DNA from: Hyaloperonospora brassicae
Lineage: Eukaryota; Oomycota; Peronosporomycetes; Peronosporales; Peronosporaceae
NCBI GenBank assembly: GCA_947650285.1
Contig: CANTFL010001446.1
Span: forward strand, 850,950 to 914,949
Direction: 5' to 3'
Length of the DNA stretch: 64,000 nucleotides
Positions 20,164 to 30,798 of this stretch are shown here, piece by piece. Numbering within the stretch: the stretch's first letter is position 1; each line of letters starts with the position of its first letter. The translations under genes and the position numbers were made by a program. The notes below the pieces were generated by a model. That model was given only the letters and a program-made list of their open reading frames with translations. It was not told the origin of the DNA and searched no databases.

Positions 20164-21585
20164 TCATCGGTTCGTGTAGTCCATCGCACTGCTAGCGTCC
20201 GTCTCGTCCTGGACGCTGTGGGTCAGGCTGTTGTGGCCCGCAGCTGCCCGCACGTAGAGCACGCCTCGAATGCAGTCCCGAACGTCAAACGACTCGAAGC
20301 GACCGCTGGCTGTGAGCACATAGACCTGCGTCGCCGTGGCAGCAGTAATGGTACCGGACAGCACGCATTCGTCCTGGCGTTCGCGACCGCTAGCTGCTTT
20401 TGTATGCCGGCGCTTGAGCACTTCGATCTCCTGTCCTTCCTGTAGCATGTGTGGGTTATAGTGCAGTCGAGGCCGTCGAGACGTCGCTGCAGTGTTTGCA
20501 GTCCTGTGCACCGGTGTCATTGATGCAGGAACGGCAGCTCGTGATGCGTCTCGTACTGCCCTCGGCGTCCCCATCATCCGCCGCTGTCGCTTCGGCTTCT
20601 TCACCTGCTCCTTCTCCTCATCGTTCGTTTCAACGTGCTGCTGCTGTTGCTGCTGTAGCGCTGCCTTGTGCCTCTGATACCGTGTCGTCCTGCCTGTCGT
20701 CTCCACCTGCGCCTGCTGCATCGAGAGAGCGCTTTGGATCGTCTCGAGGTCCTCAGCCACTTCGCTCGCAGCCACGTGCTGCACCACTGGCTGGAACACT
20801 GACGCCCGACCCAAGAGCCGCTCGAGCCACTTCTTCTCCTGCAACTGCGCGCGGTGCGCTTGTTCTTCCCCAGACGTCGTGGCCCACAGCCCGCGCCCGA
20901 CAGCCCGTCGATCGTCCTCGTCCTCGTCTTCTTCGCTCGTGTACATACTCCGTCGTCGCCGCACGCCGAGTCCGCTCGCGGCCGACCGCGCGACCGAAAC
21001 GCCACTGCGGCGCGCGTCGTCGCGCACGGCCCGTCGTCGACGACTCGTGACGCTCACGCCGTCTTTGGCCGTCTGGAGCCGCCGGAGCTCCCGTTCCATG
21101 TCGGCGTTCATCGCGCGCTGAAGCTCACCACAGCGACGCGCGTACGCTGCGCGCGCCTTCTCACTGGCGTACAGCAGCACGTGGTGCGCGGCGGTCCGTC
21201 GACGCGCGAGCGCCGCGTGGGCAGCGGCTACACGCGCCCGCCGCGTCGCCAGCAGCAGCGCGCGGCCAAGTCGGAAGTCCGTCGCGCTCTCGCGCTCGAG
21301 TCGCCGCTCGGCGTCGGTGAGTGACGCGACGTGGCGCTCGGGACGGGACACGGGCGGAGGAGACGGAACAGTGGCGTTGTCTTGAGTGGACGTCCGACTG
21401 CTGTGGCTGCTGGCGCTGCTGTTGCTGGCGCTGGACAATAACGAAAGCGACAGAGACGACGAGGAGGTCAGGACGTTGGGCGCGAGCGGTGTGTGGCACT
21501 GCGGCGGTGCGTCGTGGCGGGCGAAGGCGCTGGTGGACTCGATCGACGGTGCCACATCCATGGCTTGTTGACGCTTGAGGCCCAT
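20164..21585 (-). CDS. Unrecognised 473-residue protein with basic middle region and C-terminal beta-rich segment
   Basis: I do not recognise the family. Residues 1-85 are Ser-rich and look disordered. Residues about 88-175 are an Ala/Arg-rich helical segment (DAERRLERESATDFRLGRAL). A basic stretch with several Arg clusters follows, then an acidic EEDEDEDD patch, a Gln run (QQQQQQ) and a Lys/Arg cluster (KKPKRQRR) that could be a nuclear localisation signal. The C-terminal 70 residues (LQEGQEIEVLKRR to FDVRDCIRGVLYVR) look like a small SH3/Tudor-type beta barrel. This would fit a chromatin or RNA-associated protein, but that is inference. It is convergent with SerRS. The ATG at 21585 is the first in the frame. 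Confidence 0.7.
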   Translation of the reverse strand: MGLKRQQAMDVAPSIESTSAFARHDAPPQCHTPLAPNVLTSSSSLSLSLLSSASNSSASSHSSRTSTQDNATVPSPPPVSRPERHVASLTDAERRLERESATDFRLGRALLLATRRARVAAAHAALARRRTAAHHVLLYASEKARAAYARRCGELQRAMNADMERELRRLQTAKDGVSVTSRRRRAVRDDARRSGVSVARSAASGLGVRRRRSMYTSEEDEDEDDRRAVGRGLWATTSGEEQAHRAQLQEKKWLERLLGRASVFQPVVQHVAASEVAEDLETIQSALSMQQAQVETTGRTTRYQRHKAALQQQQQQHVETNDEEKEQVKKPKRQRRMMGTPRAVRDASRAAVPASMTPVHRTANTAATSRRPRLHYNPHMLQEGQEIEVLKRRHTKAASGRERQDECVLSGTITAATATQVYVLTASGRFESFDVRDCIRGVLYVRAAAGHNSLTHSVQDETDASSAMDYTNR

Positions 21586-22600
21586 GCGAGGGTAGAGGTC
21601 CCGCGCACTTGCTTAAGTTGACGCGCGCGGTTCTCGCGTGGTAGACACGAAATAGATCGAGTGAGTGAGAGTGAGGTGTGAGTTTGTACGACCAGATACA
21701 TGTGAATGGGCCGTGGTCCAGCGAGATCGAAACGCGTGCAACAGGTGACACCTGCAAGAGCTAAAAACAGCTTTTCTTGAAAGTCGCTATGGTTTCCTCG
21801 ACGGAGCGCGTGCGCACGCGACTGCTGCTCGCTTGTCCGTCTACGTGCGACGTTTGTGCAGCGCGCGCTCAAAACACGCACGTAGTTTCTGGAACTCTTT
21901 CTCACACGCCTGACGGGGCACGCGTCCTTGCACGTCGGCAACGCAGGTGCCGTACACTTGGATCTAGACCGGCAGAAAAAAACACATTTTTTGCAAGTGT
22001 TGTTTAGTCGGGTTTCCACTGCAATACTCATGTGGAGAAAAAAAAGGGCTTGGGCAATGAATGTCAAGAGGACCATGGCCCTGCGGCCACGACCTCTCGA
22101 GCGTGCGTTACATCGAGTGGACAGTCGCCAAGCATGTGCAAAAAGAGTTTGCTCATGCGCACGGATGTCTTTGCGGTCGTGGCATGGCGGCTTCCAGTCG
22201 TCATCGCTCGATCCTTGCGCAATTGTCGAATTTACCAACGCGAAAAGTTCACTTACGAGTCGAAAAGTGTACAATAATCCGTCCCAAGTTCACCTACAAG
22301 TCGAAAATTGCACAATGATCCGTTCCAAGTTCACTTGTAAGTCGAAATTGTACAATGATCCGCTCCAAGTTCACGTACAAGTCGAAATTGTACAACGGTC
22401 CGCTCCAGGTCGAGCCATTTTTCTGTTTCAAGTGACGCGCGACTGTCACGGGCACACAGCACTTTTTAGGTCCAGCAGTGCCGACAAACGCAATGGACTT
22501 CGAGTTGCCTGCAAACCTTCAGTCGCCTTGCTGTCCTCTCTCCTCGTTCGTCTTGCGCCACAAGCGCTGGCAATACTTCTTGACCGTCGCAGCTCAAGAG
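21586..22600. other. Intergenic region with a tandem repeat
   Basis: This lies upstream of the 473-residue gene and downstream of the FKBP15-like gene, both on the minus strand. No coding region is supported. It carries the four-copy 41-bp repeat at 22243-22406. Confidence 0.5.
22243..22406. repeat. 41-bp tandem repeat, four imperfect copies
   Basis: Copies start at about 22243, 22285, 22326 and 22366. Each contains AAGTTCAC, ACAAGTCGAAA and GTACAATGATCCG-type blocks. Copies 3 and 4 are the most alike. Confidence 0.85.
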
Positions 22601-25526
22601 TTACGAAGCTGCACGAGCAGCTGCTGTGGGGGACAGAACGGCTGGCGTGACATCGTCAGACTCTGGTTGTGCTTCCGGAGCGGACGAGCTTGGCGTCTCT
22701 GTATCAGCAGCATCAACAGCGGCGATAGACGACTGTCCTTCTGTTGCTTCATCCAGTTCGTCCTCAGTGGATGGCAACACAACCCCATCTGCAATAGCAG
22801 TCTCGACGATTTCATCGGTAGCTGCGCCAGCTCGAGGAGCCGCAGTGTCTTGTGGTGTAGGTGCTAACGGGCCATCCTGCGTGCTGCCGTCGTTCTTGAC
22901 GTCAATTTGCACACGGGCGACGGGTTCTTGCAGTTGCTGCATAATACTCTTCGTGCTAGACTTCAGCACCTTTCGAATGGCCGTAAGCACTTGTTTGCCA
23001 TCCACAGCTGTCTCTTCTTCGAACAGGTCCTGGAAACGGAAGAACATTTCGTTCACAGACTCTTTGAAGAGAGCCATCAATTTCTCACGCTCCTCTGCAC
23101 CTCCACCAGAACGCGCGGCTACGGCTAGCATATCTTGCGCCTCGCGCTTGATCGCCTCCGCTGTAGCTAACGCATGCTCTGCTGCCAGCTCACGCTCCTT
23201 CATAGCCTCGAAATGCTCGCGCTCGCCCTCGACGCCGTTATCAAGTCCTTGAGGGTCAGGGCTGCAAGCCGATAACCGACCGGATGCCAATGCCTCCTGC
23301 ACTTGCTCAAACTTCTCTTGCTCCAAGTCTCTTATTCGCTGGTGCAATAGTTCGATCTGCTCAACAAAAAGGCGCTTCTCTTCGGCTGCCAGCGCACCGT
23401 CTGCTGTATCATTTGCATCTGATGTCGTCACCTTCGACGCAAGCTCCGCCTCCAGCTCGTATATGCGTGCTGACGATACATCCATCTTGCCGACAATGTC
23501 CTGGTTTTCTTGCTGCAGCTGGGCAACCTGCAACGCGGCCATTTCCAACTGCCCTTTCGCGTCTCGTCCATGTGCTTCACTCTGTGCTACTAAATGCTGC
23601 GCCTGCTCCTCTGCATGAGCTTGCAATCGCAACATATCGTCATTTGCCTTCTGCAGTTGCGTCTGAAGCGAGCGCACATGCTGCTCCAATTGAGCAGTTG
23701 CAGTGGACAGCTCGGAAGCTTTCACTTGCAGAGCCACATCGTGCTGTTTCTTTGTGAGCGTCAACTCCTGCTCCGCCAAAGACCGGGCCTGCGTTTCCTT
23801 CGCCAACTCTTTTTCAGCTCGCGAGCGGGCTTCGCGTTCAAAGATCAGAGCCTGCTTATGTTCCTCCGTCTCGTTACTGGACCCCTGTTGCTGCTGAAGC
23901 TGATAGTAAGCTGTCAATAATTGCTGATACTCTGCGTGCAAGCGGCTCGTCTGCGTGACTGCAGCGTCCCGTGCGCTCGCAAGAGAAGCTAGCTCGGAAG
24001 TGGCATTCAGCTGCGAGCTTGCAGCAGATTGGAAACGCTCCTGCAGCATACGCTTCTCGTCTTGCAGACGCTTGTTCTGTTCCAAAAGCTCCTCGCAACG
24101 CTTCTCGTATGATGACTGCTGCTGGTGCTGCGAATTGATCTGAGTCAAGAGTCGATCGTTTTCGCCTGCGAGTCTCTCCACACCACGAATCACCGCAGCA
24201 ACATCACTCGGACCTGCACCGACACCATACGCCGCGTTGGACGATGACGTGCCTGGCGCCATGCGAATGAGGTAGTCCACTTTGGCATTCAATTCCGATA
24301 GCGCCGTGTCGACAGGGCGTCCTCCGCCCCGCGCGTTGCCATCGAATAGTGTAGAAGAGCCCGTGAAGTTGCCATGAAAGCCGCCGCCACCCATGCCGTA
24401 GCCCATAGACCCAAAGCCACTGCCATTTCCAGCAGCACCCATCCGATCGCGCTCGAGCGCTCGCATCTGTAGCTCCAACTGTTGCTCGCGCTGAAGTAGC
24501 CGCAGCTCCTTGAGCTCCATATCGCGTTTCGCAGCGGTGCTGTCTTCGTCATACGGGACCATGTCTCCATTCCCTGCTTCGTCGTTTCGAGTACGGGAAC
24601 CACGTGTCACGTTCGGACTGGCCGACGTTGCTGCAGCAGTAGCGACTTTGCCGGCAGAGCTTGAACTCGACCGTCGACGTGACGCCTTCCGACCCAACGA
24701 CGCCTCGGACGCCTCTTCCGTTGCAGCTGGGGTGTCCACAGCCGTCGTCACAGCTTTCTTTTGCGTTGCGCCGTGTCCTGTCTTGGTCTTGAGCAATTCA
24801 ATCTCGAGCAAATACCAGTCCTGTCCGTTTGTTTTTCCCGGCGGGACCAACACCATGCGCTTGCCGCCCTTCTTCATGCCCACAATGCTCTCTTCCAGCG
24901 CTTTGATCCGTTCGGTGCTGTCCCCGAGTCGAATCTTGCGCAAGTCGCGCTCGCCTGCTTTCTCAAACGGAGCGTACTTGGTTACAACGTCGCCGGGCGC
25001 CGAGGCGGCGTTCCCCACGACGCGCCACGCACGAAACGCGACGGCCACTGTGTCGCCATTATGCACCGGCAGCGCGTCGGATGATACAAACACCAAGTCG
25101 TCGGAAATCAGTGCCCGCGGGTTCGTCTTGGTCACGGTCTTGTCCGCGCCCCAGATCTCGACGTGGATCTTCGCTAGAAACACCTGCCGCATGAACGCCG
25201 CGACCTGATCGTCGCTGGCAAACTTGACCGACCAGTTCCCGCCCTTGTCGTCGTAAAAGTTGACGTAGCTCTTGGCTTGCAGCGTCGGCTGGAACGTCGC
25301 GAGCGAGAGCGGCACTGCACACAAGTGCTGCTTCGCGGCGTTGTAGAACAGCAGATTGTACGACGCCGTGCTGCCGACAATGACGCACCCAACGGCCGCC
25401 TTCGTGCCGGTCGTCGCGCCTCCCTGCTGCACGTACGTGCGGGTCGTCGTGTCGTATTGATAGAGCGAGACCATTGTCGAGTACACGACCGAAGACGCCG
25501 TCGACGCGGCGGCTGGCGCTGTGGTC

Positions 25527-25558
<32 letters not shown>

Positions 25559-25672
25559 GTGCGACGGCTCGCGAGGCGCCGTGTACCGCAGCGCGTCGTT
25601 GCCGCCGCCGGCGCCGGACGCGTCCTGGAAAATGCCATTCAGTCGGGCGCTCGGGTCTTTCGACGACGACAT
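22601..25672 (-). CDS. FKBP15-like protein: WH1 domain, FKBP-type domain and long coiled coil
   Basis: A 1023-residue protein resembling FKBP15 (WAFL/FKBP133), which acts with actin and the WASH complex on endosomes. Residues 1-45 are disordered with an 11-Gln run. A WH1/EVH1-like domain spans about 48-160 (MVSLYQYD start, NWSVKFASDDQVAAFMRQ). An FKBP-type domain spans about 165-290, with the family signature GMKKGGKRMVLVPPG from Gly265. A Ser-rich linker and a Gly-rich segment follow, then a nearly continuous coiled coil (about 490-840). A conserved helical block (LFKESVNEMFFRFQDLFEEE to SSTKSIMQQL, about 855-920) is typical of FKBP15, and the tail is acidic. Prolyl-isomerase activity is uncertain because active-site residues were not all checked. 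The start at 25672 is the first ATG in frame. Single exon. Confidence 0.85.
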
Positions 25673-27468
25673 GAGCTGAGTATAGTGGTATTGGTATTAT
25701 TCGCGAGTGAGGAGGAGGACGAGGACGGGGAGATAATTGAGGGCGGGCTTGTATTTCGAGTGTTTGTGGCGATAAAAGACCCAGGATGTGTTTTGGTCCG
25801 TGTGCGAGGGGTGGGTGGGTGGGTGAAGGGATGTGGCGTATGTACGCGCGTACTTTGGCAGTCCGGGCGTTTGAGGGAACGAGGGTGTTTTTGTGCAGGA
25901 TTGGGACGTGGGTGTGTTTTTCTGTTGTAGAGGTGTTTGCGACTATTCGATGTCAGCGGAAAAGCGAGCGTGGTATGTTGCTGATTGACGAGTCGGTTTT
26001 GGTAAGACATGGGGTCATTTTGTTTACGTGGTTGCGCAAGAAACGAAGCTTTTTCGTGTGGATTCAGAAATAAAGCAGACAAGCTGTGACACAATGACAC
26101 GCCTTGTATGCGGCGTTTGCATCCAAAATCGGGCGATGACACACGTGTCATTTTGCTTGAAATCGCATTCTACTCTAGTCTAGCGTCTACAGCATATGAC
26201 ACGAGGACGGAGAAAGACTGGCTACGAGTGAAATGTCTAGTTAGCGGCCATCTGGCCATGTTGCAAGGAACATGTGTCCGTAAAGACCACATGTATGATC
26301 TGTCGATTAGGAGTACGCCGGACATGTTATAGAACCTATACTGGTTTTGAATATTTATACATCTATAACTGCATCTCATGATTGAGATACATAGATCTAA
26401 TGTTCATTGCCCCACCATACAGAAATCCGGAATAGCAGCAAAGATTATTATCGGATCATTGATTGATGATAGACCGAGTCAACTCATCTATATCGACGTA
26501 ACGATGGTCTCATGCTTTTCTGATGGCAGTACAAGCAACTGAACACAATAGTGTACACACTGTTAGGTGCAGAAGAAGCGCAGTCGACTAGAATAACCAA
26601 GCTTAGACGAATCTATAAAGGGGCTCAGTTCGAATTAATGAATGCTGAATACAACTTATTGTAAAAGAAACGGCGTGAAGTACATTTGCTTCAAACGTCT
26701 ATGCTAGCCTCTCGCTTAGCGCTCATTGCACACGTCTAGCATTGATCCATAATCTGTTAGCTGTTGTAATGGCCTGCATCAGCCGATGCACCGTCGCTTG
26801 ATAACGGCTGCCTTGATACTACACGCGGTAAGACAATCTTGATCAAGATTGTCTGCTACGGTAATACTTACATTGATATTTTAAGTGACGCCCAATGTCA
26901 TGCAGCAGGGTCAATCGCTACATAAACGGATCTGTCAAACTATCCTGAAGTGTTGTCGCCAACAAGTGTCCTAATTTTTTTGTACAGCGTAATGAGGGGA
27001 ACGTGTCGTACGTCTTTATGCATGTATGTCATTGCTAACATTTTTGTTCTGCTAACGGTCGTGGATATCCACCTACTACCACATCACGACGCCTGTAACG
27101 TACGCGCAAGAAGGAGCAATTGTGGGGGCTATAGGGCAATGAATAAAAGATACCTGACTCAGCGTCACATTAATTGGCATCGAATAGGCGTAATAATATT
27201 TCGGGTAATACAGTAAGGTTAACAGACAGGTATGGATCAAAAGGCTCCACTTTTGGTCCCCTGTCCACCCCACTTTCGAAATGATGTTCTTCTGATGTAA
27301 CTTCGTATTGCATTGTTTAGTCTGGTAGCTGCCAACGCGGCCTCGATGCGCATAAGAAGAACACTTCATCTCGTGTTTGCTCCATTCAGTCGACTTCTAC
27401 TAACCCATAGTCTAAATCTAGAACCGACCAAAGGGCGCTTCACAAAGCCCTGACAACCCAAACGACCA
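25673..27468. other. Divergent intergenic region (FKBP15-like and zinc-finger genes)
   Basis: The first 300 bp are G-rich on the plus strand and probably the FKBP15-like promoter. From about 26,170 the base composition is AT-rich and looks like decayed repeat sequence. No coding region is supported. It contains a 24-bp perfect palindrome (26831-26854). Confidence 0.5.
26831..26854. repeat. 24-bp perfect palindrome without spacer
   Basis: AGACAATCTTGA is followed immediately by its reverse complement. The flanks GTA and TAC pair again after a small interruption. Confidence 0.9.
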
Positions 27469-28704
27469 ATGGCCGCCAGCACTTCAACGGACGTACTGCT
27501 CTCGTCGGACCTGGCGCTGCCACGTCCAAAGCGCAGACGTCTCGAGCGTGAATCCACCACAGCTGCGACACTATGCGCTCGTCATCCTCTGTGTCCAAAC
27601 GGCGCGTCCGTAAACGCGCAAACGGCGACCGAAGACAGGCGTTTCGACTCGAGTTCCTCAGACAGGAGCGAACGGCACCACAAGAGCACTCCATACGTCA
27701 ACTGTAGCGACGCCATCAGTTCCGCCAGCGAACAAGATGCACACTGTCGACCGACGCGACGTCGTCAATCGTTTGGCTGTGAACACGAGGGATGCAGCAA
27801 GCGCTACGCCAAGCGCGAGCACCTGACGCGTCACGTTGAGACGGTGCACGTGCGCGGCGCGACGCAAGCGCTGGAAGTGCGTAAGCCCTTCAAGTGCGAT
27901 CTTTGCCAGGCGCGATTCACGTACAATCACGGACTGACGCGCCACGTGAAGCGGTCGCATTGGAACGTGAATAGGCCGTTCGAGTGCGCCGAGTGTCGGA
28001 AGGGGTTTAAGAAGAAGAGCGAGCTCCAAGCCCACTCGTACGTGCACACGGGCGTGCTGCCTTTTGAGTGCAAAGAGTGTGGCGAGCGGTTTATGAAACG
28101 GTTTCAGATGACACGGCATCAGCGGAAGCACAGCGTCAACAAGAGCGCAGACACAGAAGTGTACGTGTGCGACTGTGGAGAATTGTGCTTTGACGAGCAA
28201 GAGCTAAAGGACCACAGGCAAGCAGAACACGGACAGGAGACTGGCGCTGAAGCTCATGGGGAAGCTATGGAGCAAGAAGCGTGTAGGCATGTGTGTCTCG
28301 TGTGTGACCAGACGTTTAGTCGGAAGCAGTCTTTGCGTGCACACCTGCGCACGCACTTCGAGTCGCTGGACGACCGTAAGCTGTACACATGTCCGGTGGA
28401 CGGATGCGAAAAGGCATACACGCGCCCTTCGAACCTGATGACACACTACAATGCGGTACACGACGAGCACAAGTCGAAGCGCTTTGCGTGTCCGCGCGAG
28501 GGCTGTACAGCCCGGTTTGGCTACAAGACGGTTCTAGCGCACCATATCGAGAGCATCCACGACAATCCCAAACCACCGAAACGAAGCGAGCGCCAGTCTG
28601 CGGGCATCCTCGAACGAGCACTAGGGGTGAACCAAGTGGGGGACCAAGTACTGCAAGCTGCTGCAGGAAGAGCCGAAGAGGAGACGCTCGTAACGGACTT
28701 GTAG
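27469..28704 (+). CDS. C2H2 zinc-finger protein with eight fingers (TFIIIA-like layout)
   Basis: A 411-residue protein with eight consecutive C2H2 fingers. Residues 1-100 are Ser-rich with a basic PKRRR motif that could be a nuclear signal. The fingers begin CEHEGCSKRY, CDLCQARF, CAECRKGF, CKECGERF, CDCGELCF, CLVCDQTF, CPVDGCEKAY and CPREGCTARF. A long linker separates fingers 5 and 6. Fingers 1, 7 and 8 have the C-x4-C spacing seen in TFIIIA, and the array resembles TFIIIA of lower eukaryotes, the 5S rRNA gene factor; that identity is a guess because TFIIIA has nine fingers. It could equally be another sequence-specific regulator. The first ATG is used. It is convergent with PEPCK. Confidence 0.85.
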   Translation: MAASTSTDVLLSSDLALPRPKRRRLERESTTAATLCARHPLCPNGASVNAQTATEDRRFDSSSSDRSERHHKSTPYVNCSDAISSASEQDAHCRPTRRRQSFGCEHEGCSKRYAKREHLTRHVETVHVRGATQALEVRKPFKCDLCQARFTYNHGLTRHVKRSHWNVNRPFECAECRKGFKKKSELQAHSYVHTGVLPFECKECGERFMKRFQMTRHQRKHSVNKSADTEVYVCDCGELCFDEQELKDHRQAEHGQETGAEAHGEAMEQEACRHVCLVCDQTFSRKQSLRAHLRTHFESLDDRKLYTCPVDGCEKAYTRPSNLMTHYNAVHDEHKSKRFACPREGCTARFGYKTVLAHHIESIHDNPKPPKRSERQSAGILERALGVNQVGDQVLQAAAGRAEEETLVTDL

Positions 28705-29103
28705 TGGACTTTCAATATACATGCACTACGTATTGTACAGTCAAGACGCGACACGACCGATGTCCTGGTCCTTCGTCGACTGCACAAGATCCTTCGCCGT
28801 GGGCGATATCTGGCAGAACACCACATCAATATAGGTTGTTGTCACCCGTCAAGTTTGCGACATACTCCTTGTAGCGGTTGCACAATGCGTAGCAGTATTA
28901 GTAAGTGTTTGTTTCAACTGTCGTCGTGTCTTCTTTACTTTTTACCTACCAAAGGACTCGAGATATGCAGCATTGTCCAGCGAGCAAAAACGAGAGCATG
29001 CAGTATATCGAGAGCTCACAACTAGGCACGATAAAAGAGAACGCGACCGCCTCTATCTGTACTTGTCACAGCACCGTGTTCTCGCCGTCTCTTCGGCGCT
29101 AAC
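28705..29103. other. Convergent intergenic spacer
   Basis: This 399-bp spacer lies between the zinc-finger and PEPCK genes and presumably holds both 3' UTRs. No other feature was seen. Confidence 0.6.
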
Positions 29104-30798
29104 TTACACCTTGGGGCCAAACTTGGAGTAATCCGTGACGTCTGCCGACACGTACTTCGTAAAGTTGTCCTTAAACATACCCGCCAGCTTCTTGGCCGCA
29201 ACGTCGTACGCAGCTTTGTCGCTCCAGGCTTTGCGCGGATTTAACACGCTCTCCGAAATGCTGCCAAGTTTCTTCGGCACTTGGAAACCAAAGTTCGGGT
29301 CTTCCACAAATTCCGATTGCTTAATCGAGCCATCCAAGATGGCGTCAATGCATGCACGCGTGTCCTTGATGCTCATGCGCTTGCCGACGCCGTAACCTCC
29401 GCTCGTCCAGCCCGTATTGACAAGATAGACGTCGGTATTGTGTTGCTGCAGCTTCTTCTGCAGCAGGTCGGCGTACTTGGTCGGGTGAAGAGGCAAGAAC
29501 GCGGCGCCAAAGCAAGCGCTGAAAGTCGCTGTGGGTTCTGTGACTCCACGCTCGGTGCCGGCAACCTTGGCGGTGTATCCAGACAGAAAATGGTACATCG
29601 CCTGGCCGTCACTCAACTTGGACACAGGCGGCAAGACGCCATAGGCGTCGCACGTCAGAAAGACCACATTCGACGGGTGACCGCCGCTCGAGGTCGGCTC
29701 GTGGTTTGGAATGTGGTAGATGGGGTACGACACCCGGCCGTTCTCGGTCTTGGACGTGTTGTAAAAGTCTGGCTCTTTCGTCTCAGCGTCCACGAACGTG
29801 TTCTCGAGCAGCGCGTCGCGCTTAATAGCGTTGTAAATGTCCGGCTCGTTCTCACGACTCAGGTTGATCGTCTTTGCGTAGCATCCACCCTCGAAATTAA
29901 AGATACCTTCATCGTCCCACCCGTGCTCGTCATCACCAATGAGGTACCGATGCGGGTCAGCCGACAGCGTCGTCTTGCCCGTGCCCGATAGACCAAAGAA
30001 CAGCGCCGTGTCGCCATTCTTGCCCATATTGGCCGAGCAGTGCATGGCCATGATACCATCGAGCGGCAGCCAGTAGTTCATCATGGAAAAGATGCCCTTC
30101 TTCATCTCGCCGCCGTACCACGTGCCGCCAATGACGGCCACGTCCTTTTCAATGTTAAACGCAACAAACACCTCCGAGTTCAGGCCGTGCTGCTTGTAGT
30201 CCTGATTCGTCACGCGGCAGGCGTTGACAATGGTAAAGTCGGGCTCAAACGCTGCAATCTCGTCCCGCGTCTGCGGCCGCAGAAACATATTGGTCACAAA
30301 GTGATGCTGCCACGCCAACTCGGTGAGGAAGCGCACTTTCTTGCGCGACGCCGCGTGCGCGCCAGCGTAGCCGTCAAACACGTACACCTTGTCCGCTTTG
30401 CTATAGTGCGTGGTGACTGTGTCGTAGAGCGCGTCAAACACGTCGGCGCTCACGGGCCGATTGATCTCGCCCCACCAAATGTTGTCGGTCGACGGCTTCT
30501 GGTCCACAATGTACTTGTCCTTGGGCGAGCGGCCAGTGAACTTGCCCGTGTCGATCGTGTACGTGCCATTGCGCACAAACTCTCCTTCCCCGTTCTTCTC
30601 CTCGTGCACGGCAATCTCTTCGTAGCTCAAGTTGTGGTGCACCTGCGTCTTGGCATTCGTGACGCCAAACTTTTCAAGGCCAAGCGACGCGGCGCGAGCG
30701 TTCGCAAAGCGGCGCAGGGTAAACGACGACGACGACGACAGGATCGGGACCCGTGGGCGCGAGGCGCGGCAACTCGCGCGCAGAGCAGTTGGGAACAT
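29104..30798 (-). CDS. Phosphoenolpyruvate carboxykinase (ATP)
   Basis: A 564-residue enzyme converting oxaloacetate and ATP to phosphoenolpyruvate, ADP and CO2, the entry step of gluconeogenesis. ATP-type family hallmarks are visible: [20 protein letters not shown], the oxaloacetate-site block FVTNMFLRP, the kinase-1a loop [11 protein letters not shown] (from Gly269), kinase-2 [13 protein letters not shown], and the adenine-site block [18 protein letters not shown]. The frame stays open 68 codons further upstream to 31002 but with no ATG, so ATG 30798 is chosen; it opens an Arg/Ser-rich N terminus ([16 protein letters not shown]) of mitochondrial-presequence type, absent from the shorter bacterial and yeast enzymes. 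Intronless. Enzyme identity is firm; the location is inferred. Confidence 0.94.
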   Translation of the reverse strand: MFPTALRASCRASRPRVPILSSSSSFTLRRFANARAASLGLEKFGVTNAKTQVHHNLSYEEIAVHEEKNGEGEFVRNGTYTIDTGKFTGRSPKDKYIVDQKPSTDNIWWGEINRPVSADVFDALYDTVTTHYSKADKVYVFDGYAGAHAASRKKVRFLTELAWQHHFVTNMFLRPQTRDEIAAFEPDFTIVNACRVTNQDYKQHGLNSEVFVAFNIEKDVAVIGGTWYGGEMKKGIFSMMNYWLPLDGIMAMHCSANMGKNGDTALFFGLSGTGKTTLSADPHRYLIGDDEHGWDDEGIFNFEGGCYAKTINLSRENEPDIYNAIKRDALLENTFVDAETKEPDFYNTSKTENGRVSYPIYHIPNHEPTSSGGHPSNVVFLTCDAYGVLPPVSKLSDGQAMYHFLSGYTAKVAGTERGVTEPTATFSACFGAAFLPLHPTKYADLLQKKLQQHNTDVYLVNTGWTSGGYGVGKRMSIKDTRACIDAILDGSIKQSEFVEDPNFGFQVPKKLGSISESVLNPRKAWSDKAAYDVAAKKLAGMFKDNFTKYVSADVTDYSKFGPKV

